Origin: Allostella vacuolata
Lineage (GTDB): Bacteria > Pseudomonadota > Alphaproteobacteria > ATCC43930 > Allostellaceae
Assembly: GCA_006739055.1 (NCBI GenBank)
Contig: AP019702.1
Span: 2,877,388-2,941,387, forward strand
Direction of reading: 5' to 3'
DNA length: 64,000 nt
Below, one piece after another: positions 1 to 8,933 of the stretch. The notes below the pieces were generated by a model, which was given only the letters and a program-made list of their open reading frames with translations, had not been told where the DNA came from and did no database searches. A program made the position numbers and the translations under genes. How positions within the stretch are numbered: position 1 is the first letter of the stretch; every line of letters starts with the position of its first letter.

Positions 1-176
1 CCATGCTGGCGGAGGGCGGCGCGGTCGGGCGCCGGCTCGACTTCCTGTGCCAGGAGTTCAATCGCGAGGCCAACACGCTGTGCTCCAAGTCGGGCGACAT
101 CGCCCTGACGCGGATCGGGCTCGACCTCAAGTCGGCCATCGAACAGCTGCGCGAGCAGATCCAGAACATCGAATAG
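1..176 (+). CDS. YicC/YloC-family protein, C-terminal end only
   Basis: The 5' part lies outside the window; about 57 residues remain, read from base 3 to the TAG at 174-176. The tail has the YicC-family pattern: GRRLDFLCQEFNREANT, then a short helix ending in REQIQNIE. YicC/YloC proteins act as endoribonucleases or RNA-decay adaptors in some bacteria. The next gene is gmk 44 bases downstream, and yicC-gmk is a common proteobacterial gene order, which supports the call. The domain is recognisable, but nothing about activity can be read from this fragment. Confidence 0.85.
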   Translation, partial: MLAEGGAVGRRLDFLCQEFNREANTLCSKSGDIALTRIGLDLKSAIEQLREQIQNIE

Positions 177-220
177 TCCGAACATCGAGGAGCCCCGGCG
201 CGTCCGGGGGAAGGAAGTCC

Positions 221-856
221 ATGGAGCCGAACATTTCGCGCCGCGGCATGATGCTGGTGCTGTCGTCGCCGTCCGGGGCCGGCAAGACGTCGATCTCGCG
301 CCGCGTCCTGGCCCAGGAACCGGGCCTGAAGATGTCGGTGTCGATGACGACCCGCACCCGCCGCCCGGGCGAGGCGGAAGGGGTCGACTACCAGTTCGTC
401 GACCTGACCACCTTCAACCTGATGGTCAACCGGCGCGAGTTCCTGGAATACGCCAAGGTCTTCGACAACTACTACGGCACCCCGCGCGCCAGCGTAGAGA
501 AGGAACTGGCCGAGGGCCGCGACGTGCTGTTCGACATCGACTGGCAGGGTACCCAGACGATGGCCCAGGCGGCACGCAATGACCTTGTCAGCATCTTCAT
601 CCTGCCGCCATCGACCGCCGAGCTGGAGCGCCGGCTGCGCAGCAGGGCTCGCGATTCGGCCGACGAGGTGGCCCGGCGGATGGCGCGCGCGGCCGACGAG
701 ATGAGCCACTGGCCGGAATACGACTACGTCCTGGTGAACCGCGACCTCGACGAGAGCGTCGCCCGGGTGCGGGCGATCCTGTGCGCGGAGCGGCTGCGGC
801 GGCAGCGCCAGCCGGGCCTGGCCGAGTTCGTGAAGGGGCTGCGCGAAGGGCAGTGA
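221..856 (+). CDS. gmk: Guanylate kinase
   Basis: A 211-residue protein that phosphorylates GMP to GDP with ATP in cytosolic purine nucleotide metabolism. The P-loop SSPSGAGKTS is at residues 15-24, followed by the GMP-binding stretch with TTRTRRPGE and GVDY, and the YYGTP motif. Length matches the family (about 205-215). The ATG at 221 is preceded by AGGAAG at a suitable distance; a longer open frame upstream overlaps the end of the yicC-like gene and has no family similarity. A GC-rich hairpin (861-867 with 881-887) follows the stop but has no T-tract. Confidence 0.97.
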   Translation: MEPNISRRGMMLVLSSPSGAGKTSISRRVLAQEPGLKMSVSMTTRTRRPGEAEGVDYQFVDLTTFNLMVNRREFLEYAKVFDNYYGTPRASVEKELAEGRDVLFDIDWQGTQTMAQAARNDLVSIFILPPSTAELERRLRSRARDSADEVARRMARAADEMSHWPEYDYVLVNRDLDESVARVRAILCAERLRRQRQPGLAEFVKGLREGQ

Positions 857-892
857 CGCCCGGCGCGCACCGTTGGGAGGCGCGCCGCAGAA

Positions 893-967
893 ATACAGTA
901 ACTTCGTAACTTGATGCTTGCGTTGCGCCGTTCGGCTGGCATATACAGTGACTTGTTGATGCCTTGC
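893..967. repeat. Two diverged direct repeats, period 50 bp
   Basis: ATACAGTAACTT at 893-904 recurs as ATACAGTGACTT at 943-954. Each is followed by a related tail containing TTGATG and CTTGC (911-921 and 956-967). CAGTAACT appears once more at 1189-1197 inside the inverted repeat upstream of the XRE gene. The spacing and the shared core suggest protein-binding sites or remnants of a small duplication; neither can be proved here. Confidence 0.5.
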
Positions 968-1182
968 AGGCGTCACCGCCGCCTGAAGAGACGCCTGGCA
1001 AGCGTCGAAACGGGAAACCGTAGCGGCAGCCCTGGCGATCACCGGTGTGGGTATCAAATTCGCCCCCCCGTATACCCTCGCCGGCTCCAGTCCGCCCGAC
1101 CGTCGGGGCTGCCGTGCCTTCCTCGCCGCCCCCTGCGCTCCTCCGCGCAGGGGGCACCCACTTTCCGATGGACCTTCCGGCA

Positions 1183-1212
1183 GTTATCCAGTAACTCAAT
1201 GATATGGATAAC
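1183..1212. promoter_or_regulatory. Candidate operator: 8-bp inverted repeat
   Basis: GTTATCCA (1183-1190) and TGGATAAC (1205-1212) are perfect inverted copies separated by 14 bases, giving half-site centres 22 bp apart, about two helical turns. It ends 31 bases before the ATG of the small XRE-type regulator. Position and symmetry fit an autoregulatory site for that regulator (inference). Confidence 0.5.
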
Positions 1213-1243
1213 CGATCAACCCGATGATGAGCGGAGGTTGGTA

Positions 1244-1555
1244 ATGTACGCGCAGTATGTGCGTTCGGCTGACCATGCGCGGCAGCTTCGCCAGGAAGCG
1301 GGCCGCTGGCTGCGCTCGTGTCGGGAGGCCCGCTCGATGACCCAGCGGGATCTGGCGGAGCGCGTGGGGCTGCGCTACTACACCTTCATATCGCAGATCG
1401 AGGGCGGGCACGGGCGTATTCCGCCCGATCAGTACGAGGCATGGGCGCGCGCGCTCGACATCGAGCCGCGGGAGTTTGCCAAGGCCATGCTTCGGCACTA
1501 TGACCCGTTCACATTCCGGCTGCTGTTTCCGGAAGAGGTGGCGGTTTCCGCCTAG
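1244..1555 (+). CDS. Small XRE-family HTH regulator
   Basis: A 103-residue DNA-binding protein. Residues about 18-75 form an XRE/Cro-type helix-turn-helix domain (LRSCREARSMTQRDLAERVG, then the recognition-helix stretch and SQIEGG). The C-terminal tail (HYDPFTFRLLFPEE) has no recognised domain. ATG 1244 is preceded by GGAGG at 1233-1237, an ideal distance; an in-frame ATG at 1199 would overlap the inverted repeat and has no clear ribosome site. The gene sits 45 bases before the RTX gene in the same direction, so it may regulate that gene as well as itself. Its target is unknown. Confidence 0.85.
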   Translation: MYAQYVRSADHARQLRQEAGRWLRSCREARSMTQRDLAERVGLRYYTFISQIEGGHGRIPPDQYEAWARALDIEPREFAKAMLRHYDPFTFRLLFPEEVAVSA

Positions 1556-1600
1556 GGCCGGGCAGCCCGTGCCCGTCGGCGTCAGGTACCGGAGGACCTA

Positions 1601-2980
1601 GTGGGGGACGTGATCGAGCTGTTCGGGTCGCAGGCGCGATCGGGCGGCTGGACCGAACAGGAAAAGGCGGAACTGTACCGTGCGGCCAGCCTGCTGGGCG
1701 CGCAGGGGCTGCCGTTCGACAGCGAGTTCGGCGCGACCGACGACGGCGACCCGTGGTTCCTGTTCATCAGCCGCGGCACGGGCGAGGTGCTGGCGCACTT
1801 CGCGCGCATCGACGGCACTTTCGTCGTCCACCATGCCGCGGCCGACGTGGTCTTCGAGGCCCGCGAGATCCGGGATCTCGTCGACCGGGTCCTGCTGTTC
1901 CCGGACCGGGCGATCGGACGGGCATCCGGCGATGCATTCCATTCGCACGTTGCCGTCACCTTTGCCGCGCTCGGCCTGGCGCTGGAAGGGCTGACGCAGT
2001 TCTTCCAGGATTCGGTACCGGACGGAATGGCGATCGACACGCTCGATACGGCCATCGACGAGGCACCCGACGCTTCCTGGTTCCTGGCCGACGACGGCGA
2101 GGCCTCCCCCCTGGAGAGCGAGACGCTGGCCGGCGGCGCGGACGAAGACGCCGAACTGCCCGATGTCGAGCCGAAGCCCCAGGTCGGCGCGGTCGAGGTG
2201 GATACCTCCGACCACGCCGACTCGCTGGCGGCCGAGGTGCCGCCGATCCCGGCGCCGGACGATTTCCGCGCCGATATCGACATCGACGCGATGCCCGACT
2301 GGACGGCGTTCGTGCCGGTGCAGAGCAGCTTCAACGGCGTCGTGGTGCAGGGTGGCGGCAGCGACGACACCCTGGTCGGCACCAACGGCGCGGACTACCT
2401 GCTGGGGGCTGCCGGCCATGACCTGATCCTGGCCGGCGCCGGTGACGACATCGTCCATGCCGGCAAGGGCAACGACACCGTGCTGGGTGGCGACGGCGAC
2501 GACATCCTGGCGGGCGACGAGGGCGACGACGTCCTGCATGGCGGGATGGGCGACGACCTGCTGCTGGGTGGTGCGGGCAACGACCTGCTCTATGGCGGCA
2601 AGGGCAACGATACCCTGCATGGCGGCGAGGGCCAGGACACGCTGTCCGGCGACAGCGGCGACGACCTGCTGCTGGCATCCGCTGGCGATGCCGTGCTGAT
2701 CGGCGGAGCGGGCACGAACATCTTCCACTTCGCCACCGGGGCGGCCGTCGCCTATGCCGGGGCCGATCGGGACGTCTTCGTCTATGAGGAGGGCGAGCGT
2801 TCCGACGTCACCATCCATGATTTCGACCTCGACCGGGACGAGCTCTACTACCTCGATACCAGCGGCAAGCGGGTCGAGATCGACCTGCATGTCGAGCCCG
2901 GCGAGATCGAGCTGGTGATCCATCCGATCCCGGGCGGCGCGCTGCGCATCCTCTTCGACGACATCGACCCGCCGCTCTAG
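1601..2980 (+). CDS. RTX-type calcium-binding repeat protein
   Basis: A 459-residue protein starting at GTG 1601 with GGAGG at 1591-1595. Residues about 1-250 form an acidic region without a domain I can name. Residues about 252-370 carry RTX nonapeptide repeats of the GGxGxDxLx type (for example GGKGNDTLH and GGAGNDLLY), which bind calcium in a parallel beta roll. A C-terminal beta domain of about 90 residues follows ([16 protein letters not shown]). RTX proteins are usually exported by type I secretion through an uncleaved C-terminal signal; no signal peptide is visible and no type I secretion genes are in this window. No toxin, protease or lipase motif is seen, so the role (adhesion, surface layer, other) is open. 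Confidence 0.85.
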   Translation: MGDVIELFGSQARSGGWTEQEKAELYRAASLLGAQGLPFDSEFGATDDGDPWFLFISRGTGEVLAHFARIDGTFVVHHAAADVVFEAREIRDLVDRVLLFPDRAIGRASGDAFHSHVAVTFAALGLALEGLTQFFQDSVPDGMAIDTLDTAIDEAPDASWFLADDGEASPLESETLAGGADEDAELPDVEPKPQVGAVEVDTSDHADSLAAEVPPIPAPDDFRADIDIDAMPDWTAFVPVQSSFNGVVVQGGGSDDTLVGTNGADYLLGAAGHDLILAGAGDDIVHAGKGNDTVLGGDGDDILAGDEGDDVLHGGMGDDLLLGGAGNDLLYGGKGNDTLHGGEGQDTLSGDSGDDLLLASAGDAVLIGGAGTNIFHFATGAAVAYAGADRDVFVYEEGERSDVTIHDFDLDRDELYYLDTSGKRVEIDLHVEPGEIELVIHPIPGGALRILFDDIDPPL

Positions 2981-3076
2981 GCACGGGCGCCGCCTGCGCC
3001 TCGCCCGGACGATATTCGGCCCGGGCAGGCGCCTGCGGTTGGATCGCGCGGACGGGCCGTGTTATGGACCCGCCGC

Positions 3077-4951
3077 ATGATCGAAATTCGCGCCATGACC
3101 TACCGAATCGCCGGTCGGGTCCTCTTCGACGGCGCCGACGCGACTATTCCGGACGGATCTCGGGTGGGCATCGTCGGGCCGAACGGCACCGGCAAGTCAA
3201 CGCTGTTCGACCTGTTGCTGAACCGCCTGCAACCGGACGGGGGATCCATCGCCATCCGCCCCGGCGCCCGGGTCGGCTTCGTCGCCCAGGAGGCGCCCGA
3301 GGGCGATACGACGCCGCTCGAGGCGGTGCTGGCGGCCGACACCGAGCGCGCCCGCCTGCTGGCCGCGCTGGATACCGCCCCGCCCGAGGAACTGGCCGAC
3401 ATCCATGCCCACCTGTCGGCGATCGGCGCGCAGTCGGCGCCGTCGCGCGCGGCGGCGATCCTGGCCGGCCTCGGCTTCGATGCCGAGTGGCAGGCCCGGC
3501 CGCTGGCCAGCTTCTCCGGCGGCTGGCGGATGCGCGTGGCGCTCGCCGCCGCGCTGTTCGCCGAGCCCGACCTGCTGCTGCTGGACGAGCCGACCAACCA
3601 TCTCGACCTCGAGGCCACGATGTGGCTCGAGGGGCACCTGGCGCGCTACCCGCACACGCTCCTGGTGATCAGCCACGACCGGGCCCTGCTCAATATCGCC
3701 GTCAACCAGGTGCTGCACCTGTCGCAGCGGCGGCTCACCCTCTATGGCGGCAACTACGATACGTTCGAGCGCCTGCGGGCCGAGCGCCGTGCCCACGAGG
3801 CGGCCTTCACCCGGACGATCGAGGCCCAGCGCAAGCACATGCAGGCCTTCGTCGACCGCTTCCGCTTCAAGGCCTCCAAGGCCCGCCAGGCGCAGAGCCG
3901 GCTGAAGGCGATCGCCAAGCTGCCGCCGCCGGCCTCGGTGGCGGAGGATCCGCACGTCATCTTCAACTTCCCGACGCCCCCGGAGCTGGCGCCGCCGATC
4001 ATCTCCTGCGACGAGGTGACGGTCGGCTACAACGGCCGGCCGGTGCTGCGCCGGCTCGACCTCCGGATCGACCCCGACGACCGGATCGGCCTGCTGGGCG
4101 CCAACGGCAACGGCAAGTCGACGCTGGCCAAGCTGTTCGCCGGCACCCTGGAGCCGATGGCGGGGCGCGTCACCCGGTCGAGCAAGCTGTCGGTCGGCTT
4201 CTTCGCGCAGCACCAGCTGGACGCGCTCGATGCCGAATCGACCGCCGCCGAGCAGATGGCGCGTGCCATGCCGCACCTGCGCGAGCCTGCCATCCGCGCC
4301 TATCTCGGCCGCTTCGGCCTCAGCCAGCAGAAGGCCGACGTGAAGGCCAAGGACCTGTCGGGCGGCGAGAAGGCGCGCCTGGCGCTCGCCCAGGTGTGCC
4401 GGGTGGCGCCGTCGCTGCTGATCCTCGACGAGCCGACCAACCATCTCGACATCGATGCGCGCGCCGCCCTGGTCGCGGCCCTCAACGACTATGGCGGCGC
4501 GGTCGTCATGGTCAGCCACGACTGGTCGCTGCTGGAATCGACCGTCGACCGCCTGCTGCTGGTCGCCGACGGCACGGTGAAGCCGTTCGACGGCGACCTC
4601 GACGATTATCGCCGGCTGCTGCTCAACCGCGACAAGCCGGCGGCCCAGGCGGGCGACGGCCCGTCGGAGAGCGAGCGCAAGGCGATCCGCCGCGAGGCGG
4701 CCGGCAAGCGGCAGGCGACCGCCCCCTTGCGCAAACGGGTGCAGGCCGCGGCCGCCCTGGTCGACCGGCTGGAGAAGGACCGCTCGGTCGTCGAGAAGCG
4801 GCTGGCCGACCCCGCCACCTACGCCAAGGATGGCAGCGGCGTGCCGGAGCTGCTGAAGTCCAAGGGCGACCTCGACCGCCGCATCGCCGCGGCCGAGGCC
4901 GACTGGGTGGAGGCGGAAGAGGCCCTGGCGGCGGCGATGGCGGACGCCTGA
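3077..4951 (+). CDS. ABC-F family ATPase (EttA/Uup/YheS type)
   Basis: A 624-residue soluble protein with two fused ABC ATPase domains and no membrane segments. Walker A motifs are GPNGTGKST (about residue 34) and GANGNGKST (about residue 343). Signature motifs are SFSGGWRMR and LSGGEKARL, each followed by a Walker B of the LLDEPTNHLD type. The linker between domains is charged and helical, and the C-terminal 90 residues form a coiled-coil-like tail as in Uup/YheS. ABC-F proteins act on ribosomes, in translation or antibiotic protection. I start at ATG 3077 because MIEIRAMTYRIAG matches typical ABC-F openings; a GTG at 3059 is possible. Confidence 0.93.
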   Translation: MIEIRAMTYRIAGRVLFDGADATIPDGSRVGIVGPNGTGKSTLFDLLLNRLQPDGGSIAIRPGARVGFVAQEAPEGDTTPLEAVLAADTERARLLAALDTAPPEELADIHAHLSAIGAQSAPSRAAAILAGLGFDAEWQARPLASFSGGWRMRVALAAALFAEPDLLLLDEPTNHLDLEATMWLEGHLARYPHTLLVISHDRALLNIAVNQVLHLSQRRLTLYGGNYDTFERLRAERRAHEAAFTRTIEAQRKHMQAFVDRFRFKASKARQAQSRLKAIAKLPPPASVAEDPHVIFNFPTPPELAPPIISCDEVTVGYNGRPVLRRLDLRIDPDDRIGLLGANGNGKSTLAKLFAGTLEPMAGRVTRSSKLSVGFFAQHQLDALDAESTAAEQMARAMPHLREPAIRAYLGRFGLSQQKADVKAKDLSGGEKARLALAQVCRVAPSLLILDEPTNHLDIDARAALVAALNDYGGAVVMVSHDWSLLESTVDRLLLVADGTVKPFDGDLDDYRRLLLNRDKPAAQAGDGPSESERKAIRREAAGKRQATAPLRKRVQAAAALVDRLEKDRSVVEKRLADPATYAKDGSGVPELLKSKGDLDRRIAAAEADWVEAEEALAAAMADA

Positions 4952-4986
4952 GCCCAATCGGACATGGCAGCGGAGGCGCGGCGGAC

Positions 4987-5376
4987 ATGATCGAGCATCA
5001 CTTCATTCCCGGCCTGGCACGGCCGATCTCGCCGTCGAGCCATGCGGTGGTCGTCGATGGCTGGGCCTTCCTGACCGGCCAGCTCGGCCGCGACCTGGAC
5101 GAGGCGGACGGGCCGCTGTTCGACGGCATCACGGCCCAGACCGAGCAGGCGCTGCGGAACATGGACCGGCTGCTGCAGAGCCTGGGCGGCTCGCTCGCCA
5201 GCCTGGTCTCGGTCCGGGTCTTCCTGACCGAATTCGACCGCGACTATGCGGCCATGAACGCGGCCTATGCCGGCTTCTTCCCCGAGGGTGCGCGGCCGGC
5301 GCGCACCTGCATCGGGGTGACCGGCCTCGTGAAGCGCGCCCTGGTGGAGATCGACGGCATCGCCCGGCTCGGCTGA
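4987..5376 (+). CDS. RidA/YjgF-family protein
   Basis: A 129-residue protein of the RidA (YjgF/YER057c/UK114) family, many of which hydrolyse reactive enamine/imine intermediates from amino acid metabolism. Seen: the N-terminal SSHAVVVDGWAFLTGQLG strand, SLVSVRVFLTEFDRDY, and the conserved end GARPARTCIGVTGL followed by ALVEIDGIA. The arginine in ARTC corresponds to the substrate-carboxylate arginine of RidA. It follows the ABC-F gene by 35 bases and precedes a copper amine oxidase, whose products also enter imine/aldehyde chemistry; a functional link is inference. Confidence 0.88.
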   Translation: MIEHHFIPGLARPISPSSHAVVVDGWAFLTGQLGRDLDEADGPLFDGITAQTEQALRNMDRLLQSLGGSLASLVSVRVFLTEFDRDYAAMNAAYAGFFPEGARPARTCIGVTGLVKRALVEIDGIARLG

Positions 5377-5438
5377 CGCCCGCGCCATCCTGGCACGGAG
5401 CCTGCTATTCTCCTGCGGACGAACCCGATGGAGGAAGC

Positions 5439-7424
5439 ATGGCGCCCGCACTCGATGGCTCGCTCGCGGCGAAGCCGGGCCCGTCGGTAACCCACCCGCT
5501 CGACCCACTGAGCGCCGACGAGATCGTCCGGGCGGCCGATATCCTGCGCCGCCATTTCGACCTGGGGGCGGCCCTGATGTTCGAGACGATCGACCTGGCG
5601 GAGCCGGACAAGGCGGTCGTGCGCGGCCATGCCCCGGGCCAACCCTTCCCGCGGGCGGCGCGCTTCACGGTCTACAAGCGCGGCGAGACCGGGGCCTGGG
5701 CCGGCCGCGTCGACCTCGACGACGGCGTGGTCGCCGCGGTCGACTTCCTGCCGGACGCGCGGCCGATGTTCTCGCCCGAGGAGTTCATGCAGATCGAGGC
5801 CGCGGCCAAGGCCGATCCGCGCTTCCAGGCGGCGATCGCCCGGCGCGGCATCGACCGCATGGACCTGGTCTGCGTCGACCCCTGGACCGCCGGCAACTTC
5901 GGCGCCGAGGGCGAGGACGGCCGCCGCGTCGCCTACACCTTCGTGTGGCGCCGGGCGTTCGAGTTCGACAACTACTATGCCCACCCGGTGGAGGGGCTGA
6001 ACGTCGCGGTCGACGTCGACACCTTCGAGGTGATTCGCGTCGACGATCATTCGGCCGCGTCAGGGACCTTCGTCCCGGTGCCGATGGAGCCGATCAACTA
6101 CGACGCCGACCTGCTGGGCAGCCTGCGCCAGCCCCTCAAGCCCCTCGACGTGGTCCAGCCGGAGGGGCCGAGCTTCACCGTCGAGGGCAACCGCATCGCC
6201 TGGGACAACTGGGACCTGCGGGTCGGCTTCAGCGGCCGCGAGGGGCTGATCCTGCACCAGATCGCCTACACCCAGGACGGCCGGCGGCGGCCCGTCGTCT
6301 ACCGCGCCTCGATCGCCGAGATGGTGGTGCCCTACGGCACGCCCGAGGGCGTCCACTACCGCAAGAACGTGTTCGACTCGGGCGAGTACGGGTTCGGCAA
6401 GCTGGCCCAGTCCCTGTCGCTCGGCTGCGACTGCCTGGGCCACATCCATTACCTGGACGTGGTGCTGCACGACCTGGCCGGGCAGCCGCGCATCATCCCG
6501 AGCGCCATCTGCATCCACGAGGAGGATGCGGGCCTGGCCTGGAAGCATTTCGACTTCCGCACCGAGCGGACCGAGACCCGGCGCCTGCGCCGGCTGGTGG
6601 TGTCGTCGATCACCACGGTCGGGAACTACGAGTATTGCTGCTATTGGTACCTCTACCAGGAGGGCACCATCGAGTTCGAGATGAAGGCGACCGGGATCAT
6701 CAACACCGCCGCCTGCATCCCCGGGACCGAGCAGGAATACGGCACCGAGGTGGCGCCCGGCGTGATCGGCCACATCCACCAGCACATCTTCTGCGCGCGC
6801 CTCGACATGGAGGTCGACGGCCCCGGCAACAGCGTCGTCGAGTGCGACACGGTGGCGCCGCCGATGGGCCCGGGCAACCCGATGGGCAACGCCTTCAAGG
6901 TGGTGGAGCGGGTGCTGCCGACCGAGCAGGCGGCCCGCCGCCGCGTCGACTTCGAGCGCATGCGCTACTGGAAGGTGGTCAACCCGGAGGCGCGCAACCG
7001 CATGGGCCGGCCGACCGGCTACAAGCTGGAGACGCCGTCGGCCGTCCAGCCCTATCTCGACCCGGCCGGGCCGTCCGGCAGCCGGGCCGGCTTCATCTAC
7101 AACCATCTCTGGGTGACGCCCTACCATCCCGACGAGCGCTATCCCGCGGGCGAGTTCATGAACCATTCGACCGGGACGGATGGCCTGCCCGCCTGGACGG
7201 CCCGGGACCGGCCGCTCGAGAATGTCGACATCGTCCTCTGGCACGCATTCGGCCTGCACCACCTGCCGCGGCCGGAGGACCATCCAGTGCAGCCGCGCGT
7301 CCTGTGCGGCTTCAAGCTGATGCCGGTCGGCTTCTTCGACCGCAACCCGGTCATCGACCTGCCGCGCGAGACCAACCGGGCGAGCCGCGGCAATGCCGGG
7401 CCGGCGGCCTCCTGCTGCGCGTAG
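5439..7424 (+). CDS. Copper-containing primary amine oxidase
   Basis: A 661-residue enzyme that oxidises primary amines to aldehydes, ammonia and hydrogen peroxide with copper and a topaquinone cofactor. Tyr397 in NYEY is the topaquinone precursor. Asp313 in VFDSGEYG is the catalytic base; the 84-residue Asp-Tyr spacing matches bacterial amine oxidases. Copper histidines are visible in HIHQHIF, with the third expected in the C-terminal HHLPRPEDHPVQP region. Length is typical (about 640-680). No signal peptide is apparent, so it is probably cytosolic. ATG 5439 has GGAGGA just upstream. Its stop abuts the stop of the convergent LysE gene. Confidence 0.95.
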   Translation: MAPALDGSLAAKPGPSVTHPLDPLSADEIVRAADILRRHFDLGAALMFETIDLAEPDKAVVRGHAPGQPFPRAARFTVYKRGETGAWAGRVDLDDGVVAAVDFLPDARPMFSPEEFMQIEAAAKADPRFQAAIARRGIDRMDLVCVDPWTAGNFGAEGEDGRRVAYTFVWRRAFEFDNYYAHPVEGLNVAVDVDTFEVIRVDDHSAASGTFVPVPMEPINYDADLLGSLRQPLKPLDVVQPEGPSFTVEGNRIAWDNWDLRVGFSGREGLILHQIAYTQDGRRRPVVYRASIAEMVVPYGTPEGVHYRKNVFDSGEYGFGKLAQSLSLGCDCLGHIHYLDVVLHDLAGQPRIIPSAICIHEEDAGLAWKHFDFRTERTETRRLRRLVVSSITTVGNYEYCCYWYLYQEGTIEFEMKATGIINTAACIPGTEQEYGTEVAPGVIGHIHQHIFCARLDMEVDGPGNSVVECDTVAPPMGPGNPMGNAFKVVERVLPTEQAARRRVDFERMRYWKVVNPEARNRMGRPTGYKLETPSAVQPYLDPAGPSGSRAGFIYNHLWVTPYHPDERYPAGEFMNHSTGTDGLPAWTARDRPLENVDIVLWHAFGLHHLPRPEDHPVQPRVLCGFKLMPVGFFDRNPVIDLPRETNRASRGNAGPAASCCA

Positions 7425-8036
7425 TCAGGGAAGCAGCGACCGCAGGGCCGGCACGGTCGAGACGACCAGGATCGCTGCGAAGGCGAGATTGACGACGCGG
7501 GAGGCCAGGGGGCGGCGCAGCAGGCGGGCAAACGCGGCGCCCGCTGCCAGCCAGGCACCGTGGATGAGGATGATCATGGCCGCCAGGACCGCAACGGTGG
7601 CAGGCGTCGCCGGCCCGGCACCGCCCAGAACGGCCGCGATCGCCGCATAGGCCTTGGGGTTGGCGACCGCGAGGAGGACGCCGCCCGCCAGCGACGGGCC
7701 GGCGCCCGGCTCGGCCGCCTGCGACAGGGGCGGGGCGCGCGCGATGCGGACCGCCAAGTACAGCATGTAGGCCGCGGACAGAACGGCGAAGCCGAGCGCG
7801 AGCCCCGGCCGCGCGGCCAGCAGCGACGCCAGCCCGGCCGCCACGGCCAGCAGCACGGCGGTCGTGCCCAGGACGACGCCGGCCGTGAAGGCGAGCGACC
7901 GGCGCAGGCCGAAGGCGCCGGCCGCCGCCGTCACGCCGATCGTCGCCGGTCCGGGGCTGCCCATGACGACCAGGGCCGTCATGACGAGGCCGAATAGCTG
8001 CCCTGCCGGATCGGACAGGGGAAGGAACTGTTCCAT
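7425..8036 (-). CDS. LysE-family amino acid exporter
   Basis: A 203-residue membrane protein with about six hydrophobic segments and the LysE/RhtB N-terminal signature (VMGSPGPATIGVTAAAGAFGLRRS). The family exports amino acids and related metabolites. The start at 8036 gives MEQFLPLSDPAG. It is divergent from the AraC-type regulator next to it, an arrangement typical of LysE exporters controlled by a neighbouring activator. Substrate cannot be read from the sequence. Confidence 0.9.
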   Translation of the reverse strand: MEQFLPLSDPAGQLFGLVMTALVVMGSPGPATIGVTAAAGAFGLRRSLAFTAGVVLGTTAVLLAVAAGLASLLAARPGLALGFAVLSAAYMLYLAVRIARAPPLSQAAEPGAGPSLAGGVLLAVANPKAYAAIAAVLGGAGPATPATVAVLAAMIILIHGAWLAAGAAFARLLRRPLASRVVNLAFAAILVVSTVPALRSLLP

Positions 8037-8097
8037 GGCCGGCAATCCGATAGCCTTGCGGGTATGGCAGAGACGGTAGCGACCGGCGCCGGGCGGC

Positions 8098-8113
8098 GTC
8101 TTGAAGGCTTGTG
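8098..8113. repeat. 16-bp sequence repeated at 10219-10234
   Basis: GTCTTGAAGGCTTGTG occurs here and again, identical and in the same orientation, about 2.1 kb downstream in the gap after the MFS gene. Here it lies just upstream of the preferred start of the AraC-type gene, which argues that this stretch is leader rather than coding sequence. Confidence 0.5.
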
Positions 8114-8138
8114 TGCCGCGGGACCGGGGGATGCCGGC

Positions 8139-8933
8139 ATGGGCGGGCACCGTCTGCGGATGGGCGGCGGGGCGGCCGGCATCGAGCGGCTGGAGGCATC
8201 GTTCCGGGGGCGCCCGTTCGCGCCGCATCGCCACGATACCTACGCGATCGGCATCACCGTGGCGGGCGTCCAGACCTTCGGCTATCGCGGTCGCCGCTGG
8301 CAATGCCTGCCGGGCGAATGCCATATCCTGCATCCGGACGAGCTCCATGACGGGGCGGCCGGCACCGAGGCGGGCTTCGGCTACCGGATCGCCTATGTCG
8401 ACCCGGCGCTCATCCAGGAGGCCTTGGACGGCCGGCCGCTGCCGTTCGTGGCCGATCCGGTCGTGCGCGGCCGGGACGTGCCGCCGGCGCTGGTCGAATG
8501 GCTCCACCGGATCGACGAGCCGATCGACGGGTTCGAGCGGCTGGAGCTGGCGTCGGCGCTGGCCGGGTTCCTGGCGCGGCATGCGGGTGCTCCGCCGCTC
8601 CGGCCGGTGCCGTTGCGGCTGGCGGCCCTGCGCCGGGTGCGCGACCTGATCGTGGGCGACCCGCGGATGCTGCACCCGCTGGAGGAGTTCGAGCGCCTCT
8701 CGGGCATCGACCGCTGGACGATCGCGCGGCAGTTCCGCGCCGCCTTCGGCACCAGCCCGAGCCGCTTCCGCACCATGCGCCAGCTCGATCTGGCGCGCCG
8801 GCTGATGGCCGGGGGAACGCCGCTGTCCGAGGCGGCGCTGGAGGCCGGGTTCGCCGACCAGAGCCACCTGTCGCGCCAGTTCAAGCGCGCCTACGGCCTT
8901 ACGCCGGCGCGCTGGATGCGCTGGCAGGCGTAG
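8139..8933 (+). CDS. AraC-family transcriptional regulator
   Basis: A 264-residue regulator. The N-terminal cupin-type sensor domain begins with GIERLEASFRGRPFAPHRHDTYAIG; two AraC helix-turn-helix motifs fill the last 100 residues, with HTH2 ending in QSHLSRQFKRAYGLTPARW. ATG 8139 with a G-rich ribosome site is preferred because the sensor domain follows at once and the divergent LysE start would then be 102 bases away. An in-frame ATG at 8064 would leave only 27 bases and code through a 16-bp repeated sequence. It probably controls the LysE exporter. Its 3' end overlaps the convergent MFS gene by 35 bases. Confidence 0.88.
   Translation: MGGHRLRMGGGAAGIERLEASFRGRPFAPHRHDTYAIGITVAGVQTFGYRGRRWQCLPGECHILHPDELHDGAAGTEAGFGYRIAYVDPALIQEALDGRPLPFVADPVVRGRDVPPALVEWLHRIDEPIDGFERLELASALAGFLARHAGAPPLRPVPLRLAALRRVRDLIVGDPRMLHPLEEFERLSGIDRWTIARQFRAAFGTSPSRFRTMRQLDLARRLMAGGTPLSEAALEAGFADQSHLSRQFKRAYGLTPARWMRWQA

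Larger units (their letters stand above)
857..1243. other. 387-base non-coding region between gmk and an XRE gene
   Basis: I find no convincing gene. From left to right it holds a GC hairpin after gmk (861-887), two copies of a diverged direct repeat (893-967), and an 8-bp inverted repeat (1183-1212) just before the next gene. The stretch around 890-1030 is clearly less GC-rich than the flanking genes, as expected of a promoter region or of acquired DNA. Confidence 0.6.

Noticed and set aside
7425-8867. LysE exporter extended by about 270 residues at its N-terminus
   Set aside because: The extension is antisense to the AraC gene, is Arg/Gln/His-rich and precedes a normal LysE start at 8036.
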